This document shows, one piece after another, positions 52,698-61,023 of a stretch of DNA of 64,000 nt. The first letter of the stretch is position 1; every line of letters begins with the position of its first letter. The translations under genes were made by a program, and so were the position numbers. The stretch is from Promicromonospora sp. MEB111. Lineage in GTDB: Bacteria > Actinomycetota > Actinomycetes > Actinomycetales > Cellulomonadaceae. The notes under the pieces were generated by a model. The model did not search any database. It was not told where the DNA came from and was given only the letters and a program-made list of their open reading frames with translations. The stretch spans positions 1 to 64,000 of the forward strand of contig NZ_JARVSD010000007.1 in the NCBI RefSeq assembly GCF_030209445.1. Reading direction: 5' to 3'.

Positions 52698-52793
52698 GTT
52701 ACAAATTCACAGTCGAGGTGTTACGAAGGTGTTACATCTCGACTCTGAGCTGTCATGTGTGCGATCGTATGCCTCAAGATGTGAATTTGTAAC
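52698..52793. promoter_or_regulatory. DeoR operator array (GTTAC boxes) between divergent genes
   Basis: Outer inverted repeat: GTTACAAATTCACA at 52698-52711 and its exact reverse complement at 52780-52793. Inside are two direct copies of AGGTGTTAC (52716-52724 and 52727-52735). The three plus-strand GTTAC cores start at 52698, 52720 and 52731, that is 22 and 11 bp apart, on one face of the helix. The array covers the whole divergent control region of the DeoR and BtpA-type genes. Confidence 0.75.
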
Positions 52794-52825
52794 CCCTGGC
52801 GCAGGCTTCGATGGAAGGAACTGGC

Positions 52826-53653
52826 ATGACCAGCTGGCTGAACGAGATCTTCGACGCACCGAAGCCCGTGATCGCGATGCTTCACCTGAGCGCGCTGCCC
52901 GGAGACCCTGGCTACGACAGCACGGCCGGGCTGTCTGCGGTCGTCTCACGGGCGCGGCGGGAGCTCGCCGCACTCCAGGAGGGCGGGGTGGACGGCGTGA
53001 TGTTCTCGAACGAGTTCAGCCTCCCGTACCTCACCAAGACCGAGCCGATCACCGCCATCACCATGGCCCGCGTCATCGGCGAGCTCCTGGACGACGTCAC
53101 GATCCCCTACGGCGTCAACGTCCTGTGGGACGCACGCGCATCGATCGACCTGGCGGTGGCCACCGGCGCCCGTTGGGTGCGCGAGATCTTCACCGGCGTG
53201 TACGCGAGCGACTTCGGCATGTGGGACACCAACGTCGGCGAGATCGCCCGTCACCGACACCGCATCGGAGCCGACAACGTGCGCCTGCTGTACAACATCG
53301 TCCCCGAGTCCGCGCAGTACGTCGCCGAACGGGATCTGGCATCCATCACCCGGACCACCGTGTTCGCCACCGCGCCCGATGCGCTCTGCGTATCCGGGCC
53401 CACGGCGGGCGCCCCGACGGACATCGAGGCGCTTCGCATCGTCAAGGCGAACGCCGGCCACACCCCGGTCTTCGTGAACACAGGCGTGCGCGCGGAAACC
53501 GTCGAGCAGGTACTCGGCGTCGCCGACGGCGCCGTCGTGGGCACGTACTTCAAGTCCGAAGGCATCTTCGAGAACGAGGCAGACTCCAGCCGCGTCGAAG
53601 AGCTGATGTCCGCCGTCCGCTCGCTTCGCTCCGGCTTCCTCGCATCAGCCTGA
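52826..53653 (+). CDS. BtpA/SgcQ-family protein (TIM-barrel)
   Basis: A 275-residue BtpA-family protein: KPVIAMLHLSALPGDPGYDS at the N terminus, GVMFSNEFSLPYLT, then ATGARWVREIFTGVYASDFG and a phosphate-site-like GADGAVVGTYFKSEG variant (VADGAVVGTYFKSEG) near the C terminus. The family includes photosystem-biogenesis BtpA and the E. coli SgcQ protein, proposed nucleosidase-like. Linkage to a DeoR regulator and a sugar system mirrors the E. coli sgc locus (SgcQ with DeoR-type SgcR). The ATG at 52826 has GAAGGA upstream; 52811 is an in-frame alternative. It may act on an N-glycosidic or sugar-phosphate bond. Confidence 0.88.
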   Translation: MTSWLNEIFDAPKPVIAMLHLSALPGDPGYDSTAGLSAVVSRARRELAALQEGGVDGVMFSNEFSLPYLTKTEPITAITMARVIGELLDDVTIPYGVNVLWDARASIDLAVATGARWVREIFTGVYASDFGMWDTNVGEIARHRHRIGADNVRLLYNIVPESAQYVAERDLASITRTTVFATAPDALCVSGPTAGAPTDIEALRIVKANAGHTPVFVNTGVRAETVEQVLGVADGAVVGTYFKSEGIFENEADSSRVEELMSAVRSLRSGFLASA

Positions 53654-53979
53654 GCGATCCCTTGCCCATCGGTGCAGCGCCGGTCCTCAGTTCCGGGCCA
53701 CCCCGCAGAGCTGGACCACCGGGGTCGGCGTCGTGGACGCCGACCCCGACGTGGGCACCTCCGTTCAGCGCGACCAGCGCCTCGCGCGCGGCGTGCTCGC
53801 TCAGCGCGGGCGAGGACCGGATCGCCTGGAGGAGGACCTGCCTGGGGGGCGCACTCCGTGCACTCGCCCGACGGTGCGGCAGCGCCACGGTATGGTGCGT
53901 GGTGCAGCGGCGCCCCGGCGCCGCCCTCGCGTTGCTGGGCCCGGGCCGCACACCTCGACCGGCAATCCAGGGATCCACC
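53654..53979. other. Intergenic stretch with a terminator hairpin
   Basis: About 325 very GC-rich bases without a supported gene. It contains the hairpin 53721-53747 and, near 53910, a small GCGGCGC/GCGCCGC inverted repeat before the GntR gene. Confidence 0.5.
53721..53747. terminator. 12-bp stem-loop terminator after the BtpA-type gene
   Basis: GGGGTCGGCGTC (53721-53732) pairs perfectly with 53736-53747 around a 3-base loop, 67 bp past the stop of the BtpA-type gene. Confidence 0.65.
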
Positions 53980-54747
53980 GTGACGAGCTACCTCGATCGT
54001 CGACACCACCGTGCTCGCCTCGTCCGCGATGTCATCCGCGCCAAGATCATCGCGGGTGCCTGGGGGCGGTCTCTGCCGGCCGAGGACGAGCTGGCAGTAC
54101 GGTTCGGCGTCGGCAGGAACGTCGTACGCGAAGCGCTCGCCGTGCTCGTGCAGGAGAACCTGCTGCGACGCATACCGGGGCAGGGCACCCAGCCGACCAC
54201 GCACGTCCTGCTGCACCAGCTCAACTCTCTGCGCGCGATCGGTGAGGACGGCGAGACGAACCTGACCGAACGTCTCGTCTTCTACCGCCTCATCGACTGG
54301 AGCGAGCTCGACCCGACGCCGGCCGTCGCCGAGCAGCTCGAGCTCGAACCGGGCGATCGAGTCATCCGCTGGGAGCGGTTGACCATGGGGCCGGAGCCGC
54401 TCGTGCTCTGGTCATCCTTCCTCCGCACGGACCTCGGGCTCGAACGACCTCCCGTCGACTCGCCGAGCCTTGGCGGCGGGACGTTCGCCTACCTGGAGTC
54501 CTTCGGCCACGAGCTCGGTGAGGCGGTCGTGACCACCGGGGCGGCGCGTGCGGACGCCGGAGTCGCGGAGCTGCTGCGCCTCGAGGTCGGCGATCCGACG
54601 ATGCTGCAGCACCGCAAGACCTACAGGTCCGACGGCACGCTGATCGAGATCGCCACCGGCTACTACCGCGCCGATCAGATCCACATCGTCAACCACTTCC
54701 AGCGCAGGCCCTTCGTCGATGGTCAGGCGAGCGACGGTCGGCACTGA
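53980..54747 (+). CDS. GntR-family regulator, HutC/UTRA subfamily
   Basis: A 255-residue regulator: winged HTH (VRDVIRAKIIAGAWGRSLPA, then FGVGRNVVREALAVLVQENL) and a chorismate-lyase-fold UTRA effector domain (about 95-250) with LELEPGDRVIRWERLTMGPE and TGYYRADQIHIVNHFQRRPF. GTG start at 53980-53982 with AGGGA upstream. Its end overlaps the convergent amidase gene by 25 bp. It likely controls the neighbouring amidase/importer operon; the effector is unknown. Confidence 0.92.
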   Translation: MTSYLDRRHHRARLVRDVIRAKIIAGAWGRSLPAEDELAVRFGVGRNVVREALAVLVQENLLRRIPGQGTQPTTHVLLHQLNSLRAIGEDGETNLTERLVFYRLIDWSELDPTPAVAEQLELEPGDRVIRWERLTMGPEPLVLWSSFLRTDLGLERPPVDSPSLGGGTFAYLESFGHELGEAVVTTGAARADAGVAELLRLEVGDPTMLQHRKTYRSDGTLIEIATGYYRADQIHIVNHFQRRPFVDGQASDGRH

Positions 54748-56129
54748 TGCCAGTCGGTCTGCGACTGCAGCATCGCGCCGACCCGCAGCACCCCTGCCTC
54801 GTCGTCGGGCGGGCCGATCACCTGCAGACCGATGGGCAAGCCGTCCGGGTCGAACCCGATGGGCAGGCTCATCGCCGGCAGGCCGGGAACGCTCGCGAGC
54901 GCGGTGAACCGCATCAGGCTGGTCAGGACGTCGCGTTCGACACCGTCGATCTCGATGCTCGTCTGCCCCACGCCGGGAGCGGTGAACGGCAGTGTCGGAG
55001 TGACGAGCACGTCGACCTGTTCGAACGCGGCGATGAAGTGGCGTCGCACGTGGGCGCGATACCGCTGGGCCTGCACGTAGTCGACCGCTGGGATGACGAG
55101 CCCGGCCTCGAGGTTGGCTCGTACGTCGGCGCCGTAGTCCGCGGGACGGCTCCGTAACCAGGGCGCGTGGTGGGCGCTCGGTTCGACGGCGTCCACGATC
55201 ACCAGAGCGTCGACGACAGCTTCGAGGTCGGGGATCTCGACCTCGTGCACGCTCGCCCCGAGCCGTTCGAGCAGGACGAGAGTGTTGTCGAAGGCCTCGA
55301 GCACAGCAGGCTGGAGCTGGACGCGGCTGACGCCGGAGACGACGCCGATGCGCGCTCCCCGCTGCATTCGCTCCCGCACGCCGGCAAGGCCGGCGGTCGG
55401 GTGCCCGTACGACTGCGGGTCGCGGACGTCGTGGCCGCTCATGGCGTCCAGCAGCACGGCACAGTCCTGCGCGCTGCCCGCGAGCGGGCCGACCGTGTCG
55501 AGCGACCATGCCAACGGGTAGACGCCCGCGTTGCTGACCCGGCCTATCCCCGGCCGGATGCCCGTGACCCCGTTCATCGAGGCCGGCAGGCGCACCGAAC
55601 CGCCCGTGTCGGTGCCGAGCGCGGCGAACACGGTGCGTGCCGCGACCGCCGCACCCGAACCGCCGCTCGAACCCGCAGGGCTCCGGCTCAGGTCCCAGGG
55701 ATTACGGGTCCTGCCGAAGTGCGGGTTGTCCGTCGTGCCGCCCCAGGCGAACTCGTGCAGGTTCGTCGTCCCGACGATGATCGCACCCCGTTTGCGCAGG
55801 CGTGCCACCACCGTCGCGTCCTCCTCCGAGAGGTTGCCCTGCAGGATGCGGCTGCCTGCGGCGGTGAGCGTGCCCTCGACGTCGATGTTGTCCTTCACCG
55901 CGATCGGTACTCCGTGCAACGGGCCGAGGTCGATCCCGTTGCCGAGCAACGTCTGGTGCGCCTGGGCGATCTTCAGGGCTCGATCGGCGTAGACGTCGAC
56001 GTACGCCGCGAGCTCGGTGGTCTGCTCGATCCGTGTGAGGGACGCGGAGACCACGTCGACGACGCTGTACTCGCGTCGTCGCAGCCCGGCTGCGAGCTCG
56101 GCGATGGACAGGTCCAGCAGCTCCTGCAT
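54723..56129 (-). CDS. Amidase, AtzE-like
   Basis: A 468-residue amidase-signature enzyme. Lys is in IAVKDNIDVEG, cis-Ser in SPAGSSGGSGAAVAART and the nucleophile in GTDTGGSVRLPAS. Length and the small gene immediately upstream, overlapping its start by one base (TGATG), resemble the AtzE-AtzG pair that deaminates 1-carboxybiuret to 1,3-dicarboxyurea; another AtzEG-like amide substrate is possible. With AtzF in the nearby operon this makes a plausible urea-type nitrogen-release branch. Cytoplasmic. Confidence 0.88.
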   Translation of the reverse strand: MQELLDLSIAELAAGLRRREYSVVDVVSASLTRIEQTTELAAYVDVYADRALKIAQAHQTLLGNGIDLGPLHGVPIAVKDNIDVEGTLTAAGSRILQGNLSEEDATVVARLRKRGAIIVGTTNLHEFAWGGTTDNPHFGRTRNPWDLSRSPAGSSGGSGAAVAARTVFAALGTDTGGSVRLPASMNGVTGIRPGIGRVSNAGVYPLAWSLDTVGPLAGSAQDCAVLLDAMSGHDVRDPQSYGHPTAGLAGVRERMQRGARIGVVSGVSRVQLQPAVLEAFDNTLVLLERLGASVHEVEIPDLEAVVDALVIVDAVEPSAHHAPWLRSRPADYGADVRANLEAGLVIPAVDYVQAQRYRAHVRRHFIAAFEQVDVLVTPTLPFTAPGVGQTSIEIDGVERDVLTSLMRFTALASVPGLPAMSLPIGFDPDGLPIGLQVIGPPDDEAGVLRVGAMLQSQTDWHQCRPSLA

Positions 56130-56320
56130 CAGCGGTCCCCCGTCGTCACGACGGTGATCGGCGGTTCACCGGCTGGGATCACGCGCTCCGCGACCACCCG
56201 TACCCGGGCTGCTCGCGCCAGCCAGTCCTGCGCGAGCTCGACCGTCGCCGCCTCGGCCTCACCACCGTCGAGGTGTACGCCGTGCTCGCGTAGCAGTGCT
56301 CTTACCTGGTGTGCGTCCAT
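56129..56320 (-). CDS. Small AtzG-like amidase partner subunit
   Basis: A 63-residue protein starting MDAHQVRALLREHGVHLDGG with one helix-rich segment (ATVELAQDWLARAARVRVVA). Size, position directly before an AtzE-like amidase and one-base overlap fit AtzG, which is needed for AtzE folding; sequence similarity could not be tested. ATG at 56318-56320 with GAAGGG upstream; a GTG three codons earlier is possible. It is 61 bp after the binding-protein gene. Confidence 0.6.
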   Translation of the reverse strand: MDAHQVRALLREHGVHLDGGEAEAATVELAQDWLARAARVRVVAERVIPAGEPPITVVTTGDR

Positions 56321-56381
56321 GCTCAACACCCTTCTGGCAGCCGGGTGCCGGCGCAGACCTCTGGTACCGGCACCCGGTGGT

Positions 56382-57425
56382 TCACTCGGTACCCGCTTCG
56401 TCGGCCGCGGTTGCGGCCTGCTCGGCGAGCTCGGTGTTCACGTTCGTCTCGTAGCTCGTCGCGTCCGAGGGGTAGTCCTCGACGTTGCCCGCGTACAGGG
56501 CGATCTCCAGGTTGTTGTCCCACGACTCAGGGGTGACGAGCACCGTCTCGGGATACCCCTTGGCTTCGATCTCGCGGTTGACGGAGGTCGCGATCACGTC
56601 GTCGTCGAGATCGCTGAAGTACTCCTGCGCGATCTCGATCGCCCGGTTGGGATCGGCGTAGATCGACCGGCTCGCACGCTCGAACGCGGTCACGACGCCC
56701 TGCGCCGCCTCCGGGTTCTCGTCGATGTACGCCTGCGTCGTGGTGAGGCTCGAGAAGGCGAAGGGCGACCAGTCCTCGTCGGCCGAGAAGGAGTACACGC
56801 TCGTCAGGCCCATCGCTTCGCCCTGGGCGACCTGGGGGTCGACCGCGAGTGCGTAGTCGGCCTGTCCGGACTGGACGGCGGCGAGCTCGTTGCCGATCGC
56901 GACGTTGACGATCTCCACGTCTATGTCGTTCTGCTGCGCGAGGTAGGTCATGAACGCCCAGGTCGTGTCCGGCTCGGGGCTGGTCACCACTCGCTTGCCG
57001 TCGAGGAAGGACAGGTCGTCCTGCAGGTCGGTGTCGTCCTGGCCGATGATGAACACGGTCGGGGCGTTCTGCACGGCGGCGACGACCACGCCCTCGCCCC
57101 CCTGCTCATGCGATTTGGGGACGAACACCGGGTCTTGGATCGAGAAGTCGGCCGAGCCGCCGAGCACCGCGGACCACGACTGGGTGCCGCCGCCACCGGT
57201 GTCGATCGTGACGTCGACGCCCTCGTCCTCGAAGTACCCCTGCTCCTGGGCCACGTACAGGGGCAGGTAGAGCAGCGACTGGAATGCCTGGTTGATGACG
57301 ACCTCGTTCGAGCCCGGGTCTGTGCCCGCGCTGGCGCTGGTGCCTTGCGCGCCGCAGCCCGCTGCGGCCAGGGCGAGGGCGCCGGCCGCGAGTGCGGCGA
57401 GATGACGGTTGCCGTGGAGCTTCAT
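56382..57425 (-). CDS. SsuA/NMT1-family substrate-binding lipoprotein
   Basis: A 347-residue lipoprotein with lipobox LALAAAGCGAQG (Cys about 24). The mature part has the family segment LLYLPLYVAQEQGYFEDEGV near residue 55 and GKRVVTSPEPDTTWAFMTYL in the middle. This group binds aliphatic sulfonates, pyrimidine precursors of thiamine or other small N-compounds. Its neighbours (AtzE-like amidase, nitrilase) argue for an amide or ureide substrate, or an N-formyl-aminopyrimidine. Confidence 0.9.
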   Translation of the reverse strand: MKLHGNRHLAALAAGALALAAAGCGAQGTSASAGTDPGSNEVVINQAFQSLLYLPLYVAQEQGYFEDEGVDVTIDTGGGGTQSWSAVLGGSADFSIQDPVFVPKSHEQGGEGVVVAAVQNAPTVFIIGQDDTDLQDDLSFLDGKRVVTSPEPDTTWAFMTYLAQQNDIDVEIVNVAIGNELAAVQSGQADYALAVDPQVAQGEAMGLTSVYSFSADEDWSPFAFSSLTTTQAYIDENPEAAQGVVTAFERASRSIYADPNRAIEIAQEYFSDLDDDVIATSVNREIEAKGYPETVLVTPESWDNNLEIALYAGNVEDYPSDATSYETNVNTELAEQAATAADEAGTE

Positions 57426-57433
57426 GGTGTTCC

Positions 57434-58258
57434 TTACTTTTCCCATCGAAGGAGGATGCGTTCGATGCCGGAGACGATCAGGGTGAAGGCGAGCACCATG
57501 ACCATCACGAGGGCGAGTCCGGCGAGCACGATGTTGACGCTGAAGTTCGAGCTGCCGAGCAGGATCATGTGGCCGATGCCGGCGTTGGACGAGATGTATT
57601 CGCCGACGATCGCGCCGACGATCGCGAAGCCCACGTTGAGCTTCAGGGCCTGTACGACCCAGGTCATCGAGGCGGGTACGACGACTCGGCGGAAGGCCGT
57701 GCCGCGGTTGCCGCCGAAGGAGCGGACGAGGTTGAGCAGGTCCTGGTCGGCCATGCGCGCGCCGCGATAGGAGGTGGTCAGCGACACGACGACGCAGGAG
57801 AAGGCGACGATGACGATCTTGGACTCGAGTCCGGTGCCGAACCAGATGATCGTCATCGGTGCGATGGCCAGGACGGGGATGCTGCCGATCGCGGCGATGA
57901 AGGGGGCGCTGAGGTCGGCGACGAACTTCGAGTACCACAGCAGGAGACCGATCGCGGAGCCGCCGACGGCGCCGATGACGAAGCCGAGCGCGACCTCCAG
58001 TGCGGTGGTGCCGACGTCGAGGAGCAGGTCGCCGCTCTGCCAGCGTTCGACGAGCACCTGGCCGACTCGGCTGGGGCTGGAGAACAGGAAGGTGTTCACG
58101 GCACCGGTGCTCGCACCGATCTCCCACGTCGCGAGGAGCGCGATGGCGATGGCGGCCTGCAGCGTGATCAGCAGGGTGCGGTAGGTGGTGGCGCGCCGTC
58201 CGGTGGCTGTGGAAGGAGCCCGGACGACTCGGTCGTCTGCGATGTCGAGTGTGGTCAT
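57434..58258 (-). CDS. SsuC-type ABC transporter permease
   Basis: A 274-residue permease with about six membrane segments (first: LITLQAAIAIALLATWEIGA) and EAA loop LVRSFGGNRGTAFRRVVVPA. The ATG at 58256-58258 has GAAGGA well placed upstream. A GTG at 58274-58276 overlaps the ATPase stop and would add six residues, MKEDPR. Confidence 0.92.
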   Translation of the reverse strand: MTTLDIADDRVVRAPSTATGRRATTYRTLLITLQAAIAIALLATWEIGASTGAVNTFLFSSPSRVGQVLVERWQSGDLLLDVGTTALEVALGFVIGAVGGSAIGLLLWYSKFVADLSAPFIAAIGSIPVLAIAPMTIIWFGTGLESKIVIVAFSCVVVSLTTSYRGARMADQDLLNLVRSFGGNRGTAFRRVVVPASMTWVVQALKLNVGFAIVGAIVGEYISSNAGIGHMILLGSSNFSVNIVLAGLALVMVMVLAFTLIVSGIERILLRWEK

Positions 58259-58272
58259 GCGTGGGTCTTCCT

Positions 58273-59043
58273 TCACGCGGCGATCGGCGCTCGGCCGATG
58301 CTCGTCCAGATGGCTTCGTAGTAGTCGTTGAACTCCGGGGCGAGCCGGCGTTGGTCGATCCGTGTGGTGTCGGTGGTCAACGCGATCGGGATCTCGGCGA
58401 CGACCTCTCCGGGCCTGGCCTTGAGCACGTAGACGCGGTCGGACAGGGTCACTGCCTCTTCGATGTCGTGGGTGACGAAGACGACGGTCTTGCCGCGCTC
58501 ACGCACGGTCTGCAGCAGCTCGCTCTCGAGCTGGATCTTCAGCGGGTAGTCGAGCGCCTTGTAGGCCTCGTCCATGAGGATCACGTCGGGGTCGGTGACC
58601 AGGGTCCGCATGAGCGCCGCGCGCTGGCGCATACCGCCGGAGAGCGCTGAGGGGTACTTGTCCTCGTAGCCCTCGAGGTTGTAGGCGGCGAAGATCGAGC
58701 GCGCTCGCTCGCGTGCGTCGCGGCGCCGCATCCCCTGGATCTCGAGCCCGAGCCCGACGTTGTCGAGCACGGTCAGCCAGGGGAAGAGGAGGTCCTTCTG
58801 CAGCACGTAGCCGATGTGCGGCGTCGTCGTGCCGGTGACGACCTCGCCGTCGAGGCGGACCTCGCCCTGGGTCGGGGGCAGGAGGCCGGCCACGATGTTG
58901 AACAGGGTCGACTTGCCGCAGCCGGACGGGCCGACGATCGTGACGAACTCGTTCTTCTCCGCACGGAAGCTGATGTCCTTGAGTACCTCCGGGCCGTCCT
59001 GCGTGTACCTCTTCGAGACGCGTGTGATGTCGAGGACGCTCAT
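58273..59043 (-). CDS. SsuB-type ABC transporter ATPase
   Basis: A 256-residue ATPase with Walker A GPSGCGKS near residue 42, Q-loop YVLQKDLLFPW, signature LSGGMRQRAALMRTL and Walker B VILMDEAYKALD, where the usual DEPF reads DEAY. It energises the adjacent permease and binding protein. The start overlaps the nitrilase stop (ATGA). Confidence 0.93.
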   Translation of the reverse strand: MSVLDITRVSKRYTQDGPEVLKDISFRAEKNEFVTIVGPSGCGKSTLFNIVAGLLPPTQGEVRLDGEVVTGTTTPHIGYVLQKDLLFPWLTVLDNVGLGLEIQGMRRRDARERARSIFAAYNLEGYEDKYPSALSGGMRQRAALMRTLVTDPDVILMDEAYKALDYPLKIQLESELLQTVRERGKTVVFVTHDIEEAVTLSDRVYVLKARPGEVVAEIPIALTTDTTRIDQRRLAPEFNDYYEAIWTSIGRAPIAA

Positions 59044-59960
59044 GCCGTCCACCTGCCTTCGAGTGCTGCGGTCGGGACCGTCGAGCGGCTGATCGCGCCG
59101 CCCGCGTCGATCGGGATGTAGTCCTTGAGGAAGTCGTAGGCGATGTAGCCGCGGCTACGGGCGCGGCCGATCGAGCCTGTGACGTCGATCTCGGCGACAG
59201 CGAGCCCGGCCTCCGGCCCGGTGTCGGCGACGATGCGGCCGAGCGGGTCGATGATGCGGCTGTGGCCGTGGTACTGCAGGCGTCCGAGCGAGCCGACGAG
59301 GTTGGAGCCGACGAACCAGCACTGGTTCTCCAGCGCTCGTACCCGGCCGAAGAGCGTGTAGTAGTCGACCATCGGGTCGGTGGCGGGGTCGCAGACCGCA
59401 TCCTGGTAGGCCCAGGCAGTCGGCATCACGAGGATCTGCGCACCGCGCAGCGCGAGGGCTCGGGTGGTCTCGGGGAAGCACTTGTCGTAGCAGATCAGCA
59501 TCCCGATCCGACCGAGCTCGGTGTCGAACACAGGAAAGTCGTCGCCCGGCCAGTAGACGTGCTTCTCGTCGCCGGGCTGATGCACCTTGCGGTAGCTGCC
59601 GACCAGGCCGCCCGGCCCGAGAAGGACCGCGGTGTTGTACAGCACGTGCGGGCTGCGGGGGTCGCGTTCGGTCATACCGAAGATGACGTGCAGGCCGAGC
59701 TGCGAGGCCAGCGCGGCCATGTGCCGCACCGACGGACCGTCGAGCGGTTCGGCGTGCTCCTGCTGGTAGCCGACGTGGTCGAGGTCGAGCGAGAGCGTGT
59801 CGGGCAGATACCCCTGCAACGCCTGCTCCGGCAGGACCAGCAGATCTGCGCCCTGGCGGGCCGCCTCGCGCATCTCGACCTCACATCGAGCGAGGTTCGC
59901 CGCCGGATCCCACTGCACCTCGATGGCGGCGGATGCCACCGTGATCGACCGTTGTGCCAT
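59040..59960 (-). CDS. Carbon-nitrogen hydrolase (nitrilase superfamily)
   Basis: A 306-residue nitrilase-fold amidase. Catalytic triad: Glu in LLVLPEQALQGYLP, Lys in GSYRKVHQPGDEKHVYWPGD and Cys in GMLICYDKCFPETTRAL. It resembles N-carbamoyl-amine/N-carbamoyl amino acid hydrolases more than true nitrilases. It is the first gene of the operon that continues with the SsuBCA-type importer, the AtzG-like protein and the AtzE-like amidase. The ATG at 59958-59960 has GGAGGGG upstream. Likely role: hydrolysis of an imported amide, carbamoyl amine or ureide. Confidence 0.9.
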   Translation of the reverse strand: MAQRSITVASAAIEVQWDPAANLARCEVEMREAARQGADLLVLPEQALQGYLPDTLSLDLDHVGYQQEHAEPLDGPSVRHMAALASQLGLHVIFGMTERDPRSPHVLYNTAVLLGPGGLVGSYRKVHQPGDEKHVYWPGDDFPVFDTELGRIGMLICYDKCFPETTRALALRGAQILVMPTAWAYQDAVCDPATDPMVDYYTLFGRVRALENQCWFVGSNLVGSLGRLQYHGHSRIIDPLGRIVADTGPEAGLAVAEIDVTGSIGRARSRGYIAYDFLKDYIPIDAGGAISRSTVPTAALEGRWTA

Positions 59961-60508
59961 GTGCCCCTCCGTGACGCGATGCCGACGTCCTGCCGACCGC
60001 ATCGAGTCTTCGGGGCTGGTGTTTCCCGGCCGTGCGAACGGGATTTCTCCATGGTTAAGCCATCTCACCAGGCCCGACACACCGCACTGACCTGCGCTTT
60101 TGCTCCATTCGACCGCCGCTCCGCCACCAACGCCGACCCTGAGGTGGATTGCGGCTCAAGACCGAAACTGGCGCCGAGCAGGTCGACCATCCGCGTCGTC
60201 GGTTGTTTCACCCGTCCCAGACCGAACTCACGACCCACGACCCACGTAGGCTCCCGGCAGGGCAGAGGCTCGGGAGATGCCCCCGGGCCGGGACCCGAGC
60301 GAGGGGTCTGGGCCCTTGCTCGGGCAGGAGCTGGGGCCTCCGAGCTGGGGCTCGGAGGCCCCGGCTCCTTGGGCTCATCGAGCGCTCCGCGGTGAGGGAC
60401 GCGCAGCCGACCCGGGTGACAACCACCGGCAGCAGCCAGATACTTCGAGTACGACGCTTGCGACGGGGCGAGTGCCACAACCCGCGCCGCCGCCGATCGG
60501 AGGTCACG
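59961..60508. other. Divergent intergenic stretch with two nested-strength hairpins
   Basis: About 550 bases between the divergent nitrilase and methylglyoxal synthase genes with no supported gene. It carries a 7-bp inverted repeat (60268-60274 with 60294-60300) and a 19-bp stem-loop (60326-60369). Such hairpins are unexpected between divergent genes. Confidence 0.5.
60326..60369. terminator. 19-bp stem-loop upstream of methylglyoxal synthase
   Basis: 60326-60344 pairs with 60351-60369 around a 6-base loop, with a single T-G wobble in 19 pairs. It lies 140 bp before the mgsA start codon. It may be a leader attenuator or the terminator of a gene that has been lost. Confidence 0.6.
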
Positions 60509-60967
60509 ATGAACCCGGCCGTCAAGCAACGTCATATCGCCCTGGTCGCGCACGACAACATGAAGGTCGAGCTGCTGCGCTGGGCCGAGTACAACCGGGA
60601 CACCCTCGCCGAGCACCAGCTCTACGCGACCGGCACCACCGGGACGATGCTCGAGTACGAGCTTGGTCTTCCCGTGCACCGGTTCCTGTCCGGCCCGGTC
60701 GGCGGGGACCAGCAGATCGGGGCCCGGATCGCCGAAGGCAGCCTCGACATGCTGATCTTCTTCTGGGACCCGCTCGAAGCCCAGCCGCACGACCCCGACG
60801 TCAAGGCGCTCCTACGGATCGGCGCCGTATGGAACGTGCCGATGGCCTGCAACGTGGCCACCGCGGACATGATCATCTCCTCTCCGCTCCTGTCGAGCGA
60901 CTACGAGAACCGCCGGCCCGACCTCACGCCCCGCGACTGGGACCGGACCCCCGAAGCTCTCGCCTGA
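60509..60967 (+). CDS. mgsA: Methylglyoxal synthase
   Basis: A 152-residue enzyme converting dihydroxyacetone phosphate to methylglyoxal and phosphate, a glycolytic bypass under phosphate limitation. Family features: [15 protein letters not shown] at the N terminus, the phosphate site [10 protein letters not shown], and [14 protein letters not shown] followed by [20 protein letters not shown] with the catalytic Asp residues. GGAGG precedes the ATG. It stands alone. Upregulated sugar-phosphate flux from the fructan and polyol loci would make such an overflow route useful; that link is inferred. Confidence 0.95.
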   Translation: MNPAVKQRHIALVAHDNMKVELLRWAEYNRDTLAEHQLYATGTTGTMLEYELGLPVHRFLSGPVGGDQQIGARIAEGSLDMLIFFWDPLEAQPHDPDVKALLRIGAVWNVPMACNVATADMIISSPLLSSDYENRRPDLTPRDWDRTPEALA

Positions 60968-61023
60968 GCCGACCGATCAACCTCCACGCCCGTCCACGGT
61001 TCAATGTGCCGAGATCGCAGGGG

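Noticed and set aside
53550-53978. Minus-strand open frame between the BtpA-type and GntR genes
   Set aside because: It is composition-driven, overlaps the end of the BtpA-type gene and includes the terminator hairpin; no recognisable domain.
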